This document shows, piece by piece, positions 20,236 to 28,731 of a stretch of 64,000 nt of DNA. A program made the translations under genes and the position numbers. The stretch is taken from assembly GCF_030159955.1 (NCBI RefSeq), contig NZ_BSNK01000001.1, positions 930,001 through 994,000 on the forward strand, given 5' to 3'. Within the stretch, counting starts at the first letter, position 1; the number at the start of each line of letters is the position of its first letter. This DNA comes from Algimonas ampicilliniresistens. Lineage in GTDB: Bacteria > Pseudomonadota > Alphaproteobacteria > Caulobacterales > Maricaulaceae. Below the pieces are notes generated by a model. It did not search any database. It was not told the origin of the DNA and worked only from the letters and a program-made list of their open reading frames with translations.

Positions 20236-21311
20236 GATTTGGGTCCTTTGCGTCCCGAGCCCGATGCTGGCGCTGTTCGAGCCGAATCCCCATCAAGGGG
20301 CCAACGGGGCCGTGCTGGGGCGTCTAGAGTATCAATGCGCCCCGCTGAGAGTCGTTCCAGTCCCGCTAAGGCGATCATCGCGGCATTGTCGCCGCAAAAT
20401 TCTAGCGGTGGGAAGAATGTTTGAAAATCATGATGTTGAGCCGTGTTGTTGAGGCTATCTCTTAGAGTCTGGTTCGCCGCAACGCCGCCTGCGACAACGA
20501 ATCGGTAGGGTCCAGTGCGATGTTGTTTGAATGCCTTCATGGCGCGCTCTGTTCGGTCCACGAGGCAATCTGAGACCGCTCGTTGAAAGGAGGCTGCAAG
20601 ATCGGCTTTGGCCGCATCGGACTGATCCGATGCTTCAAAAGCGCGCGCGACGGCCGTCTTCAAACCAGCAAAGGAGAAGTCGCAACTGTCCCGATCCAGT
20701 AGAGGGCGCGGTAGTCTGATCGCTCGGTCGTCGCCTTTGGCAGCCCATCGTTCAACATTGGGACCGCCGGGGAAACCCAGACTCATGACTTTCGCTGTCT
20801 TGTCAAAAGCTTCACCAGCCGCATCGTCGATAGTCGATCCGAGGCGCGTATAGTCCCCCAAACCTTGCACGCTCAGTAATTGCGAATGACCGCCGGATAC
20901 CAGCAACAGCAAATAAGGGAAGGCGCAGTCCTCTGTAAGACGTGGCGAAAGGGCGTGGCCCTCGAGATGGTTGACCGCGATCAGCGGGATGTTCAGGCTG
21001 ACGGATAGACCTTTCGCCGCCATCAAGCCGGTAATGACGCCGCCGATCAGGCCCGGCCCAGACGTGGCTGCAATCGCCGATAAGTCGATATAGTCAACAT
21101 CAGCTTCGGTGATAGCTTGGTCGATAATCGATTCGATCTTACTCATATGCGCGCGTGCGGCGATCTCAGGCACGACACCACCAAACGGCGAATGAGCCTC
21201 ATCTTGGGAGGCGACAATGTTGGATAATAGTCCGCGTTCCTCACAAATGACAGCCGCAGCCGTCTCATCGCAGCTGCTTTCGATACCGAGTATGATGGCA
21301 GGGGACTTCAT
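20232..21311 (-). CDS. tsaD: tRNA N6-adenosine threonylcarbamoyltransferase
   Basis: 359-aa Kae1/Gcp-family enzyme making t6A at position 37 of ANN-decoding tRNAs with TsaB and TsaE. It begins ILGIESSCDETAAAV; iron-binding histidines lie in EIAARAHMSKI and VNHLEGHAL; TSGPGLIGG and SGGHSQLL are ATP-site loops. I place the start at ATG 21311. An in-frame GTG at 21371 would add 20 residues that contain a tandem repeat (TQSIK-TQSMK) and lack homology to family starts. Neither start has a clear ribosome site. Confidence 0.93.
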   Translation of the reverse strand: MKSPAIILGIESSCDETAAAVICEERGLLSNIVASQDEAHSPFGGVVPEIAARAHMSKIESIIDQAITEADVDYIDLSAIAATSGPGLIGGVITGLMAAKGLSVSLNIPLIAVNHLEGHALSPRLTEDCAFPYLLLLVSGGHSQLLSVQGLGDYTRLGSTIDDAAGEAFDKTAKVMSLGFPGGPNVERWAAKGDDRAIRLPRPLLDRDSCDFSFAGLKTAVARAFEASDQSDAAKADLAASFQRAVSDCLVDRTERAMKAFKQHRTGPYRFVVAGGVAANQTLRDSLNNTAQHHDFQTFFPPLEFCGDNAAMIALAGLERLSAGRIDTLDAPARPRWPLDGDSARTAPASGSGRKGPKS

Positions 21312-21335
21312 GGATTGCGTCTTGATGGATTGCGT
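21306..21335. repeat. 15-bp tandem duplication at the tsaD start
   Basis: Two adjacent 15-bp units (21306-21320 and 21321-21335, both ending GATGGATTGCGT or CATGGATTGCGT) differ at one base. On the minus strand the proximal unit contains the tsaD ATG and the distal unit has ATC at the same place. The repeat sits in the 80-bp gap between divergent tsaD and hemC. Confidence 0.85.
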
Positions 21336-21391
21336 CGGAGCTTGTGTCGCGGTTAAAGGCACGCCGCTCACCTAAGGGAGGCTCGGACCGC

Positions 21392-22315
21392 TTGCAACAG
21401 ACCCGCCACATCGGCACGCGCGGCAGCCCGCTCGCACTTTATCAAGCCCGTTGGGTTCAAAGCCTGCTGGTTGAGCGTGATCCGGACACGGATTGGCAGA
21501 TTCGAATCCTCAAAACATCCGGTGATCAGATCAAAGGTGAACTCAAGGATTTCGGCGGGAAGGGTCTTTTTACACGGGAGTTGGAAGAGGCGTTGCTGGA
21601 TGGCCGCATCGATTTAGCGGTCCATTCGATGAAGGATGTCCCAACGGTCGGTCATGAACGATTGATCATTCCGGCGCTCTTGCCGCGCGAAGACCCACGT
21701 GACGCCTTCATCTCGGTCAAACACGCGTCGATTGATGACTTGCCCGCCGGGGCGATGATTGGGTCTGCTAGTCTGCGCCGTCGGGCACAGCTGGCTACTC
21801 TGCGTCCGGATGTCCAATTCTGCCTGCTGCGCGGCAATGTGCAAACGCGCCTCAAAAAGCTCGAAGCCGGTGTCTGTGATGCCACCTTTTTGGCTGTGGC
21901 AGGGCTCAACCGTCTGGGCGCGGGCGACCGGATTACTCAGGCTGTGCCAACGGAACTCATGTTGCCGGCGCCCGCACAGGGCGTTGTCGGGGTTGAGACG
22001 CGTCGGGACGAGGTGCAGCTGCGCGAAACACTCTCGGGGTTGAATGATAAGGCCGCTGAGATGTCGATCACCGCGGAACGCGCTTTTCTCAGAGCTTTGG
22101 ATGGTTCTTGCAGAACGCCGATTGCTGCGCTCGCTGAATTCACTGGAAGCAAATTAGGGTTTCGCGGGGAGGTGTTGGCTAAGGATGGGAGTCTGCGCTT
22201 TGCCTGTGTCGACGCCAAGGACGTCATATCGGTGGGTGACGCCTATGATTTTGGTTTCGCAATGGGTGAAACGTTAAGAATCGAAATCGACGGACGGATT
22301 ACTTTTGACGACTAG
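21392..22315 (+). CDS. hemC: Hydroxymethylbilane synthase (porphobilinogen deaminase)
   Basis: 307-aa cytoplasmic haem-pathway enzyme that joins four porphobilinogens into hydroxymethylbilane. IGTRGSPLALYQARWVQ is at the start, DLAVHSMKDVPT gives the catalytic Asp region, and Cys240 in LDGSCRTPIAA holds the dipyrromethane cofactor. I chose TTG 21392 because AAGGGAGG (21374-21381) lies ten bases upstream and the protein then begins close to the conserved IGTRGS segment. A GTG at 21344 would add 16 residues upstream of that ribosome site. It overlaps hemD. Confidence 0.94.
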   Translation: MQQTRHIGTRGSPLALYQARWVQSLLVERDPDTDWQIRILKTSGDQIKGELKDFGGKGLFTRELEEALLDGRIDLAVHSMKDVPTVGHERLIIPALLPREDPRDAFISVKHASIDDLPAGAMIGSASLRRRAQLATLRPDVQFCLLRGNVQTRLKKLEAGVCDATFLAVAGLNRLGAGDRITQAVPTELMLPAPAQGVVGVETRRDEVQLRETLSGLNDKAAEMSITAERAFLRALDGSCRTPIAALAEFTGSKLGFRGEVLAKDGSLRFACVDAKDVISVGDAYDFGFAMGETLRIEIDGRITFDD

Positions 22316-22961
22316 GATATGGATTACGCGAACGGAGCCTGCGGCCCAGCGCAGCGCAGACGCGTGGCGCGAGGCAGGGTTCGAGCCAGTGATTGCGCCG
22401 CTACTGACGGTTCATCCCATCCCTCAAACAGAAGCGATTTCTGATCAGGCGACTCTCATATTTACGTCAGCTCACGGTGTGCGGCATTGCGGGATCAAAG
22501 GGCACGGGCGTCTTATTTATACGGTGGGCGATGCGACTGCATGTGTCGCGCGGGAGTACGGGTTCAGCCATATCGTTTCCGCAGGTGGAGACTGGAAGTC
22601 ATTGGTTCAAGCTATTGAAATAACAGAAAACCCTATTGTCCACATGTCAGGAGAGACAATTAGAGGTGCCGTTGTCGAGACTCTCACAGAGCGTGGTATG
22701 CGAGCGCGTCGCCAGATCGTTTACACCACGAACTCGGTAACAAATTGGCCAGTAGATTTGGAACAAATCGAAGCGGTGGCACTTTACTCTCCTATGGCTT
22801 CTAGCACGCTGATGACGCTCCCTAAGCGTGACCTGTCGAACCTAACGGCTTACTGTTTGAGCCCGAACGTGGCTGCGCCATTAGGGCGCCTGAAAACCCG
22901 GATTGCTGAACGTCCAACCGAGGCCGCGCTGATCGCTTGCAGCCGACCCGCAGAGGTTTAG
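22305..22961 (+). CDS. hemD: Uroporphyrinogen-III synthase
   Basis: 218-aa protein that closes hydroxymethylbilane to uroporphyrinogen III with inversion of ring D. The family is poorly conserved; support comes from the N-terminal IWITRTEPAAQRSADAW, LIFTSAHGV, YTVGDATACVAREYG and the C-terminal YCLSPNVAAPLGRL pattern, and from the position straight after hemC with 11 bases of overlap. TTG 22305 is the start that fits the N-terminal motif. Confidence 0.85.
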   Translation: MTTRIWITRTEPAAQRSADAWREAGFEPVIAPLLTVHPIPQTEAISDQATLIFTSAHGVRHCGIKGHGRLIYTVGDATACVAREYGFSHIVSAGGDWKSLVQAIEITENPIVHMSGETIRGAVVETLTERGMRARRQIVYTTNSVTNWPVDLEQIEAVALYSPMASSTLMTLPKRDLSNLTAYCLSPNVAAPLGRLKTRIAERPTEAALIACSRPAEV

Positions 22962-22970
22962 GATAGGGAC

Positions 22971-23792
22971 GTGACCGACTCTGATGAAATCTTGATCCTT
23001 GAGCCTGACGTGTTGGATTCTGATGATCCGGCGATGAACGACGTCTATGTAACTGACCGTCGACCGCGCTGGCCTTTCGCCCTCTTAGGCGGAGCTTTGC
23101 TGGGATTCGCGACCGCGTTTGCAGCGAGCTGGTTCATCCGGCCCACTCCATTTGACCCGGCGCCCGTACAGGCAGAAATGGCTGCGTTGAAAAGCGAACT
23201 GGTAGAATTGCGAAATCGTCCGGCCCCTGTCATTCCGAAAGTTGATCTATCTCCGCTCAATCGACGAATTCTCGCGCTTGAAGCCCGACCCACGGTCGAA
23301 CCCTTGAGCCAAGAGATCGTTGAGCGCATGGAGGCTTTGCAGGCGAGGGGGTTCGAATTACCTGAAATTCCAGCAGAAATGCAGGACTTGTCGGCGCTTG
23401 AGGACAGAGTCACAGTCTTGGAAACGCAGCTACAAGACCAGGCGGAACAAGTCTCTCTATTGGCAGACACATCGTTGTCAGTAACGAGCGTCGTTGAAGC
23501 TGAAGCGCCGTCCGAACCTTATGTCGATCCTAGCTCTTTGCCGCGCTTTCCTGCGAATGTGTTGCGCGATGGTGCAACGCAATTGTCAGGTGGCGGCCTG
23601 ATCCGACGCGTTTTCTCTCAGCATGTCAAAGTTCGGGGTAGTGAAGATCCAGAGCTGTTGATCGCTTCGATAGAACGCGATCTTGCCGACGGTCGCCCCC
23701 GCGCGGCGTTGAAAACATTCGACCAATTGCCATCACAACTGCGCACGCTCGCGCGCGGTTGGCGCGCTGACATGGAGGACGCGGTCCAATGA
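22971..23792 (+). CDS. Mitofilin (Mic60)-like inner-membrane protein
   Basis: 273-aa protein with a 40-residue acidic head, one transmembrane helix (about 40-57, WPFALLGGALLGFATAFA), a long helical coiled-coil region (about 60-170, heptads rich in Leu and Glu) and a C-terminal domain including LPRFPANVLRD and QLPSQLRTLARGW, which resembles the mitofilin signature. Alphaproteobacterial Mic60 homologues sit in the haem gene cluster between hemD and hemY, exactly as here, and help form curved inner-membrane structures. It is shorter than many relatives. GTG 22971 is the start; it overlaps hemY by four bases. Confidence 0.75.
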   Translation: MTDSDEILILEPDVLDSDDPAMNDVYVTDRRPRWPFALLGGALLGFATAFAASWFIRPTPFDPAPVQAEMAALKSELVELRNRPAPVIPKVDLSPLNRRILALEARPTVEPLSQEIVERMEALQARGFELPEIPAEMQDLSALEDRVTVLETQLQDQAEQVSLLADTSLSVTSVVEAEAPSEPYVDPSSLPRFPANVLRDGATQLSGGGLIRRVFSQHVKVRGSEDPELLIASIERDLADGRPRAALKTFDQLPSQLRTLARGWRADMEDAVQ

Positions 23793-25252
23793 GCAAATAT
23801 CTAATTGCGCTTTTGGTCTTCATTGCTCTGCTGGCGGGCGCGCTTCTTTTCGTTGGAGATAATGCAGCACTGATCATAACCTCATCGGCCCAAGATGGCC
23901 TGTTGGCGTTTCCTCCCATTGAAATGACATTCCAAGCCGTGATCCTATTTGGTACGGCGCTTATGGTCGGCACGATCGCGCTCTGGTCGATTTTGCTGTG
24001 GATCTGGCGTTTACCGCGACGGCTTAAGTCTGGCGTGGGCATGCGCAAGCGCAATCGCGCCATTGACGCGATGGAAGAGGCGCTGATTGCCGGGGCCGAG
24101 GGCGATATAGACCGGGCTCGTAAAGCATCAGCGCGCGTGCGTGACTTGGCGGGCTCAACTGATCTCGGCCATATCATCAGCGCTACGGCGGCTGAAGCTT
24201 GTGGTGATAGCGATGCGGCCGTCGAACATTACTCTGCCATGCTGGATAGTCCAAAGACACGACCAACCGCGCAACGAGGCTTGGCACAGGCAAAACTCGC
24301 GACGGGCGACCTACCGGGCGCAGTCGAGGCGGCGCGGGAAGCGTTTGACCAGAATGTGCAAGCGCGATGGGCCTTTGACACTCTGTTTAAGGCGCTCGTC
24401 GCTGATTATCGCTGGACCGAAGCTCGTGATGTGCTGGAAAAAGGTCGCGCCGCGAAACATATTACGGGAGATGTCTTCAGCCGACGCCGCGCTGTCCTGC
24501 TTTCAGCGGAAGCGGATTACTGGATGGACCACGGTCAGCACGATAAATCACTCGAATTGGCACAGTCTGCCTTGAAGGACGCTCCAGACTTCGCACCGGC
24601 CGCTGCAATTGCTGCGTATGAACTGACGGCGACTGGCGGCCAGAAGAAAGCGGCTTCGCTGCTGGAGCGAGCGTGGAAAAGCGCGCCGCATCCCGCGATC
24701 GCGATTGCTTATCTCGATCTTTATCCCGGTGAAAGTGTCGACACCCAGGGCAGCCGTCTAAAACGGTTTATCGCCTCTGATCCTGAGCATCGCGAAGCCG
24801 AACTGCTGATGATTGATCATCACTTGCGCGCAAAACGTCCCGTCGACGCACTCTCGCTTCTGTCTCCGCTGTTAAGCGAGGATGAGCCGACGGCACGGTT
24901 ATGTTTGCTTGCGGCACAGGCAGAACGTGATTTGGACAATGAAGCGGATGCCCGTCTCTGGACGGAACGGGCTGCGACCGCCCCGCATGAACTAGATTGG
25001 TCAGACCTTGACCCTGAAGGCCCCGGATTCGCCTATGAGCCACAAGATTGGCGGCGATTGGTGTTCTCCTATGGGGACACGGGCGCGTTGGTCCACCCGC
25101 GCGCAGAGCGACAAGAGTCTGTGCGTCGCCCGACACCAGAACCCAATACCGAACCCCTTCGTCTCGTCGCACCAGAAATCGACGCCGACCCTGACCTCGC
25201 GCAGCGCTTTGACGATCTTTTGGACGGTGAGGATGAGCCCTCAAAAGACTGA
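23789..25252 (+). CDS. hemY: HemY-like TPR membrane protein
   Basis: 487-aa inner-membrane protein with two transmembrane helices (about residues 3-25 and 48-73), then a basic loop and a run of tetratricopeptide-like helices; the C-terminal 50 residues are acidic and Pro-rich. The layout matches the HemY N-terminal domain proteins that accompany haem-synthesis genes. Its function is not established; it is not the oxygen-dependent protoporphyrinogen oxidase also named HemY in Bacillus. It overlaps the mitofilin-like gene by four bases (ATGA). Confidence 0.82.
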   Translation: MSKYLIALLVFIALLAGALLFVGDNAALIITSSAQDGLLAFPPIEMTFQAVILFGTALMVGTIALWSILLWIWRLPRRLKSGVGMRKRNRAIDAMEEALIAGAEGDIDRARKASARVRDLAGSTDLGHIISATAAEACGDSDAAVEHYSAMLDSPKTRPTAQRGLAQAKLATGDLPGAVEAAREAFDQNVQARWAFDTLFKALVADYRWTEARDVLEKGRAAKHITGDVFSRRRAVLLSAEADYWMDHGQHDKSLELAQSALKDAPDFAPAAAIAAYELTATGGQKKAASLLERAWKSAPHPAIAIAYLDLYPGESVDTQGSRLKRFIASDPEHREAELLMIDHHLRAKRPVDALSLLSPLLSEDEPTARLCLLAAQAERDLDNEADARLWTERAATAPHELDWSDLDPEGPGFAYEPQDWRRLVFSYGDTGALVHPRAERQESVRRPTPEPNTEPLRLVAPEIDADPDLAQRFDDLLDGEDEPSKD

Positions 25253-25313
25253 TGAATCCTAGTTGATACGGGCCAGAGCCGTCGCTATATCACCGCCTCG
25301 CCAGAGCGCGCGT

Positions 25314-25389
25314 GCCGCATTAGCTCAGCTGGTAGAGCATCACATTCGTAATGTGGGGGTCGGGTGTTCAAGTCACCCATGCGGCACCA
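25314..25389 (+). tRNA. tRNA-Thr (anticodon CGT)
   Basis: All four arms fold. The acceptor stem is GCCGCAT with ATGCGGC (25314-25320 / 25379-25385); the D stem is GCTC/GAGC; the anticodon stem is TCACA/TGTGG with loop TTCGTAA (anticodon CGT at 25347-25349); the T stem is GGGTG/CACCC with loop TTCAAGT. The discriminator is A25386 and CCA is encoded (25387-25389). It reads the ACG codon. Confidence 0.97.
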
Positions 25390-25536
25390 GTCTGGCTCAT
25401 CGATATTTCATTTCGAACTAATCGTGCCGGTTTCTGGGCTCATAATTTCGATAAAATGTTGCAAAGCTGTTGCGCTGCATTAGGCCTATCGCGCGCTTTA
25501 GATCTATCACTTCAAAGACTTGGCAACGCTAGACTT

Positions 25537-26814
25537 ATGACCGACAAATCGATCTTCAAGCGAGCTTCCAAGAAATTGTTTGGACGAACATCTCGGGAAA
25601 ATCCGGTTGAGATTATCCGTGAAGACTATGATCTCGACGCTCTGCTGACCCTCATTTTGGGTGTCTCACCAGAACAAGAGGTGAGCGAGTATTACCAGAA
25701 CCAAAAGGATTCAGATCGACCTCTAGAGTCTTTGATGAATGAATTGCTGGAGTCTGGGAGAGTGCAAAGTCGACTGTCGGACATCCGACAGAAAAAAGAC
25801 GCGGGTAAGACCGATCTACACCGTCTATCGCAATTGCTGGAATTGATGCTGGGACATGGTGTGACCGACGAGGATGTTCAGTATCGCGTCCGAAAAATGA
25901 ATGAGAGTAGGAGCCCTCTTGGGGCCTTTGATGACATCTTCAAATCTGAAAGATTTGAAGAACGGGTCAACTCAATGAAGAACTTGTTCGTTAATCCTGG
26001 CCACTTTTACAGTCCGGTCGTTGATGTGAAGAGTTTGCCGTTTGAAGATCTCAAAACGATGGCCACGCCGTCGGTCAATGATATTGAAATCGATAAAGCC
26101 GCAATGATTGAGATGTGGAACGCGCTGGTTCCCTTCATGAAAACTCTACCGTTTCCGAAAGATAAAACGGATGACTTCCGGTACTATTTCAACAACCCCG
26201 CTTTCAACTTTGGCGATGCCGCCGTTTACTTTGGGCTCCTGCAGAAACTTAAGCCGAAAAAGGTCATCGAAGTTGGATCGGGTTACTCATCGGCTCTACT
26301 GCTAGACACCGTCGATAGATTTTTCGAGCACCATCCCGACATTACCTTCATCGACCCATATCCGGAGCTGGTGAGAACCCTCGTCGATGAGGATCAGGAT
26401 AATGTCTCGATCATTGCGAAAAATGTTCAGGACGTTGACCTGGATGTGTTCGAACAGCTCGGGGCGGGCGATATCCTCTTCATCGACTCAACTCACATTC
26501 TTAAAACACACTCGGATGTGCTGTGGGAACTGACAGAAATTTTGCCTCGTTTAGCGCCGGGTGTGATCATTCACTTTCACGATATTTTCTGGCCATTCGA
26601 ATATCGAGAGCTATGGATCAAAAACCCACCCAGATCTTGGAACGAGGTCTATGCGCTACAGCTCTTCCTCATGAATCAAACCGATTATGAGATCATGTTC
26701 TTCAATGACTATTTCGCGATGCAATGCACCGAGCAGGCGAATAAGGATATTCCGGGATACGCGACGTCAGACAGCGCGGGGTTATGGCTACGAAAGACAG
26801 AGAGTCGATCGTAG
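25537..26814 (+). CDS. Class I SAM-dependent methyltransferase with unknown N-terminal region
   Basis: 425-aa protein. Residues about 235-400 form a Rossmann methyltransferase of the Methyltransf_24 kind: motif I KVIEVGSGYSSALLL (EVGSG at 245-249), an acidic strand end TFIDPYPELV, DILFIDSTHI, and HFHDIFWPFEY. Relatives often modify surface sugars. The first 230 residues are charged and helical and I do not recognise them. It starts at ATG 25537, 147 bases after tRNA-Thr, and stands alone; the upstream gap is noticeably A/T-rich. This setting is compatible with horizontal gain beside a tRNA, but no att repeat was found. Substrate unknown. Confidence 0.72.
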   Translation: MTDKSIFKRASKKLFGRTSRENPVEIIREDYDLDALLTLILGVSPEQEVSEYYQNQKDSDRPLESLMNELLESGRVQSRLSDIRQKKDAGKTDLHRLSQLLELMLGHGVTDEDVQYRVRKMNESRSPLGAFDDIFKSERFEERVNSMKNLFVNPGHFYSPVVDVKSLPFEDLKTMATPSVNDIEIDKAAMIEMWNALVPFMKTLPFPKDKTDDFRYYFNNPAFNFGDAAVYFGLLQKLKPKKVIEVGSGYSSALLLDTVDRFFEHHPDITFIDPYPELVRTLVDEDQDNVSIIAKNVQDVDLDVFEQLGAGDILFIDSTHILKTHSDVLWELTEILPRLAPGVIIHFHDIFWPFEYRELWIKNPPRSWNEVYALQLFLMNQTDYEIMFFNDYFAMQCTEQANKDIPGYATSDSAGLWLRKTESRS

Positions 26815-26850
26815 GGCCGTCGCCCCTCTGATATCTGCAGACGGAGTCTC

Positions 26851-27165
26851 TTAGGCGAACGCTTGCATCAGTAGTGAGTTGATCAAATAGTTCTGAACCC
26901 ACCAAATCGCGATCAGGGCTAAGATCGGCGACAGATCAAACGTACCTAGATTGGGTAGAAGTTTGTTCTGCAAATCTCGGAAAGGTTGAAGAATTGGGCC
27001 GGTGATCGTCCGAATACCGTGATAAATCTGCGGCGCGATTTGTCCGCGCATATTCAAAATACCGAACATGAACAGCCAAGACATGACGACTTCGATGAAA
27101 ATCACGAAGGTCATGAAGCTCAGGATCATCGAAATGATCATAAGAATGGATTGTGCGAAGGTCAT
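26851..27165 (-). CDS. YggT family membrane protein
   Basis: 104-aa inner-membrane protein with two hydrophobic segments (about residues 8-37 and 78-100) separated by a short loop containing the family segment ITGPILQPFRDL. YggT proteins are linked to osmotic tolerance or to polar envelope and division functions in different bacteria; the exact role is unknown. It converges on the methyltransferase gene, 36 bases away. Confidence 0.88.
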   Translation of the reverse strand: MTFAQSILMIISMILSFMTFVIFIEVVMSWLFMFGILNMRGQIAPQIYHGIRTITGPILQPFRDLQNKLLPNLGTFDLSPILALIAIWWVQNYLINSLLMQAFA

Positions 27166-27225
27166 AAGGTCGAACTAGCCACCATGGGTCGGTCTCGCAA
27201 GCGTGCAATCACGCTCCGCTGAAGA

Positions 27226-28626
27226 TCAACCCTTCTGCCCGACCCGGTAGATCGTCGGGACATTCGCTTCGATACATTCGATGACGGCGCCAGCAATGTC
27301 CTTGCCCGTCGCTTTTTCGATGCCCTCTAGGCCGGGTGAGGAATTGACCTCTAGGATTTTCGGACCAGAATCAGATCGTAAAATATCAACGCCTGAGACA
27401 TCAAGGCGAAGTATCTTCGCAGCCCGTATCGCGGCGCGGCGTTCCTCCTTTGAGAGTTTGACCGTCTTGACCGATCCGCCTTGGTGGACATTGGATCGGA
27501 AATCACCCTCTGCGGCTGTGCGCATCATGGATCCGACAACCTTTCCATTGACCACAAAGGCCCGAATATCGCTGCCTGCAGCTTCTTTGACAAATTCCTG
27601 AACCAGAAAATGTGCGTTCAGCCCGCGAAACGCGTCGATGAGTGCGGACGCGGATTTTCGCGTTTCAGCAAGGACAACGCCGCGCCCTTGTGTCGATTCA
27701 AGGAGTTTCACGACAGCGGGACTGCCACCGACTAGGTCGAGAATATCTTTAGTATCGCGTGCGCTCTTTGCAAAAGCTGTCGTTGGCATGCCAAGACCGT
27801 GTTGAGCCAAAAGCTGGTGTGCCAACAATTTGTCGCGCGATTTTCCGATACTGTCTGCCGTATTCAGAACGTAAACGCCCATCGCCTCAAACTGCCGCAC
27901 TACGGCCATGCCGTAAAAGGTCAGAGAGGCGCCAATCCGGGGAATAATAGCATCATACCGGTCGAGCGGTTTGCCTCTGTAATGGACCTCAGGTTTGTGC
28001 CCGTTGATCGCCATATAGCATCGCGAAGTGTAGATCGTCTCGATTGTGTGGCCCCGGGATTCGGCGGCTTCGATCATCCGAGTGTTGGAGTAATTGGAAG
28101 GGCTTTGTGTCAGAATGCCGATGCGTAAAGGACGCTGCTGAACAGCAGATTTCCGACGTTTCTTATAGACAGAATAAGAAAGTTGCTCCTGCAAAAAGCT
28201 TTCTGTCGGTCGGACACTCATGTCGTCTTGGATCGCAGACCGACCGAGTAGCATCCGGTAGCCCATTGTCTCGCGATTGGTCAGGCTGATTTCAATGAGT
28301 TGGGTTTTTTCACCGATCTTAGCCATGGCTTCGATCACATAACGAAGTTCAGTGTGCCCGTTGGAAGAGGTCACCGCGCGCTTGTCCTTAACGCGCGCGG
28401 AACACACGACCTCAATCGATGGATCACTGGGGTCCGGGTGCATGATGAAGCGGACTTGTGGTTTGGCTTCAGACCCAAACGGCTCGACTCGAACGGCATG
28501 GAGCGCTGACGTTTTTGCGCCCGTATCGACCTTTGCCTTGATGGCGGGCAGCCCCAAGTCCGGCAACGCCACCCATTCTTCCCACCCCAATGGAAATTTT
28601 GGCGGTAGGATGGTTTCATTCGTCAT
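27226..28626 (-). CDS. rimK: Fused RimB-type retropepsin-like protease and RimK-type ATP-grasp ligase
   Basis: 466-aa fusion. Residues about 12-155 form a RimB-like domain with the aspartic-protease motif [13 protein letters not shown] (Asp34-Thr-Gly), the group once called ATP-dependent zinc proteases. Residues about 166-460 form Rim[15 protein letters not shown], then the ATP-grasp segments [20 protein letters not shown] and [14 protein letters not shown] with metal-binding Glu/Asn. RimK adds glutamates to ribosomal protein S6 and RimB is reported to trim them, so the fusion may hold both activities. ATG 28626 is chosen; an earlier in-frame start at 28707 adds a basic leader and would overlap the divergent gene's promoter region. 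Confidence 0.87.
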   Translation of the reverse strand: MTNETILPPKFPLGWEEWVALPDLGLPAIKAKVDTGAKTSALHAVRVEPFGSEAKPQVRFIMHPDPSDPSIEVVCSARVKDKRAVTSSNGHTELRYVIEAMAKIGEKTQLIEISLTNRETMGYRMLLGRSAIQDDMSVRPTESFLQEQLSYSVYKKRRKSAVQQRPLRIGILTQSPSNYSNTRMIEAAESRGHTIETIYTSRCYMAINGHKPEVHYRGKPLDRYDAIIPRIGASLTFYGMAVVRQFEAMGVYVLNTADSIGKSRDKLLAHQLLAQHGLGMPTTAFAKSARDTKDILDLVGGSPAVVKLLESTQGRGVVLAETRKSASALIDAFRGLNAHFLVQEFVKEAAGSDIRAFVVNGKVVGSMMRTAAEGDFRSNVHQGGSVKTVKLSKEERRAAIRAAKILRLDVSGVDILRSDSGPKILEVNSSPGLEGIEKATGKDIAGAVIECIEANVPTIYRVGQKG

Positions 28627-28731
28627 GAAGGTTCTTCCTGATGCGGCATCGCGATACTTGTAGCGCGCCCTATTACGCAGTAGTCCCTGTGGCGAGTGTC
28701 GAAACAAAAATTACACGGGAAATACCTGTTC

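Noticed and set aside
25314-26850. Genomic island with att sites at tRNA-Thr
   Set aside because: No integrase gene and no second copy of the tRNA 3' end found in the window; only one unusual gene is present.
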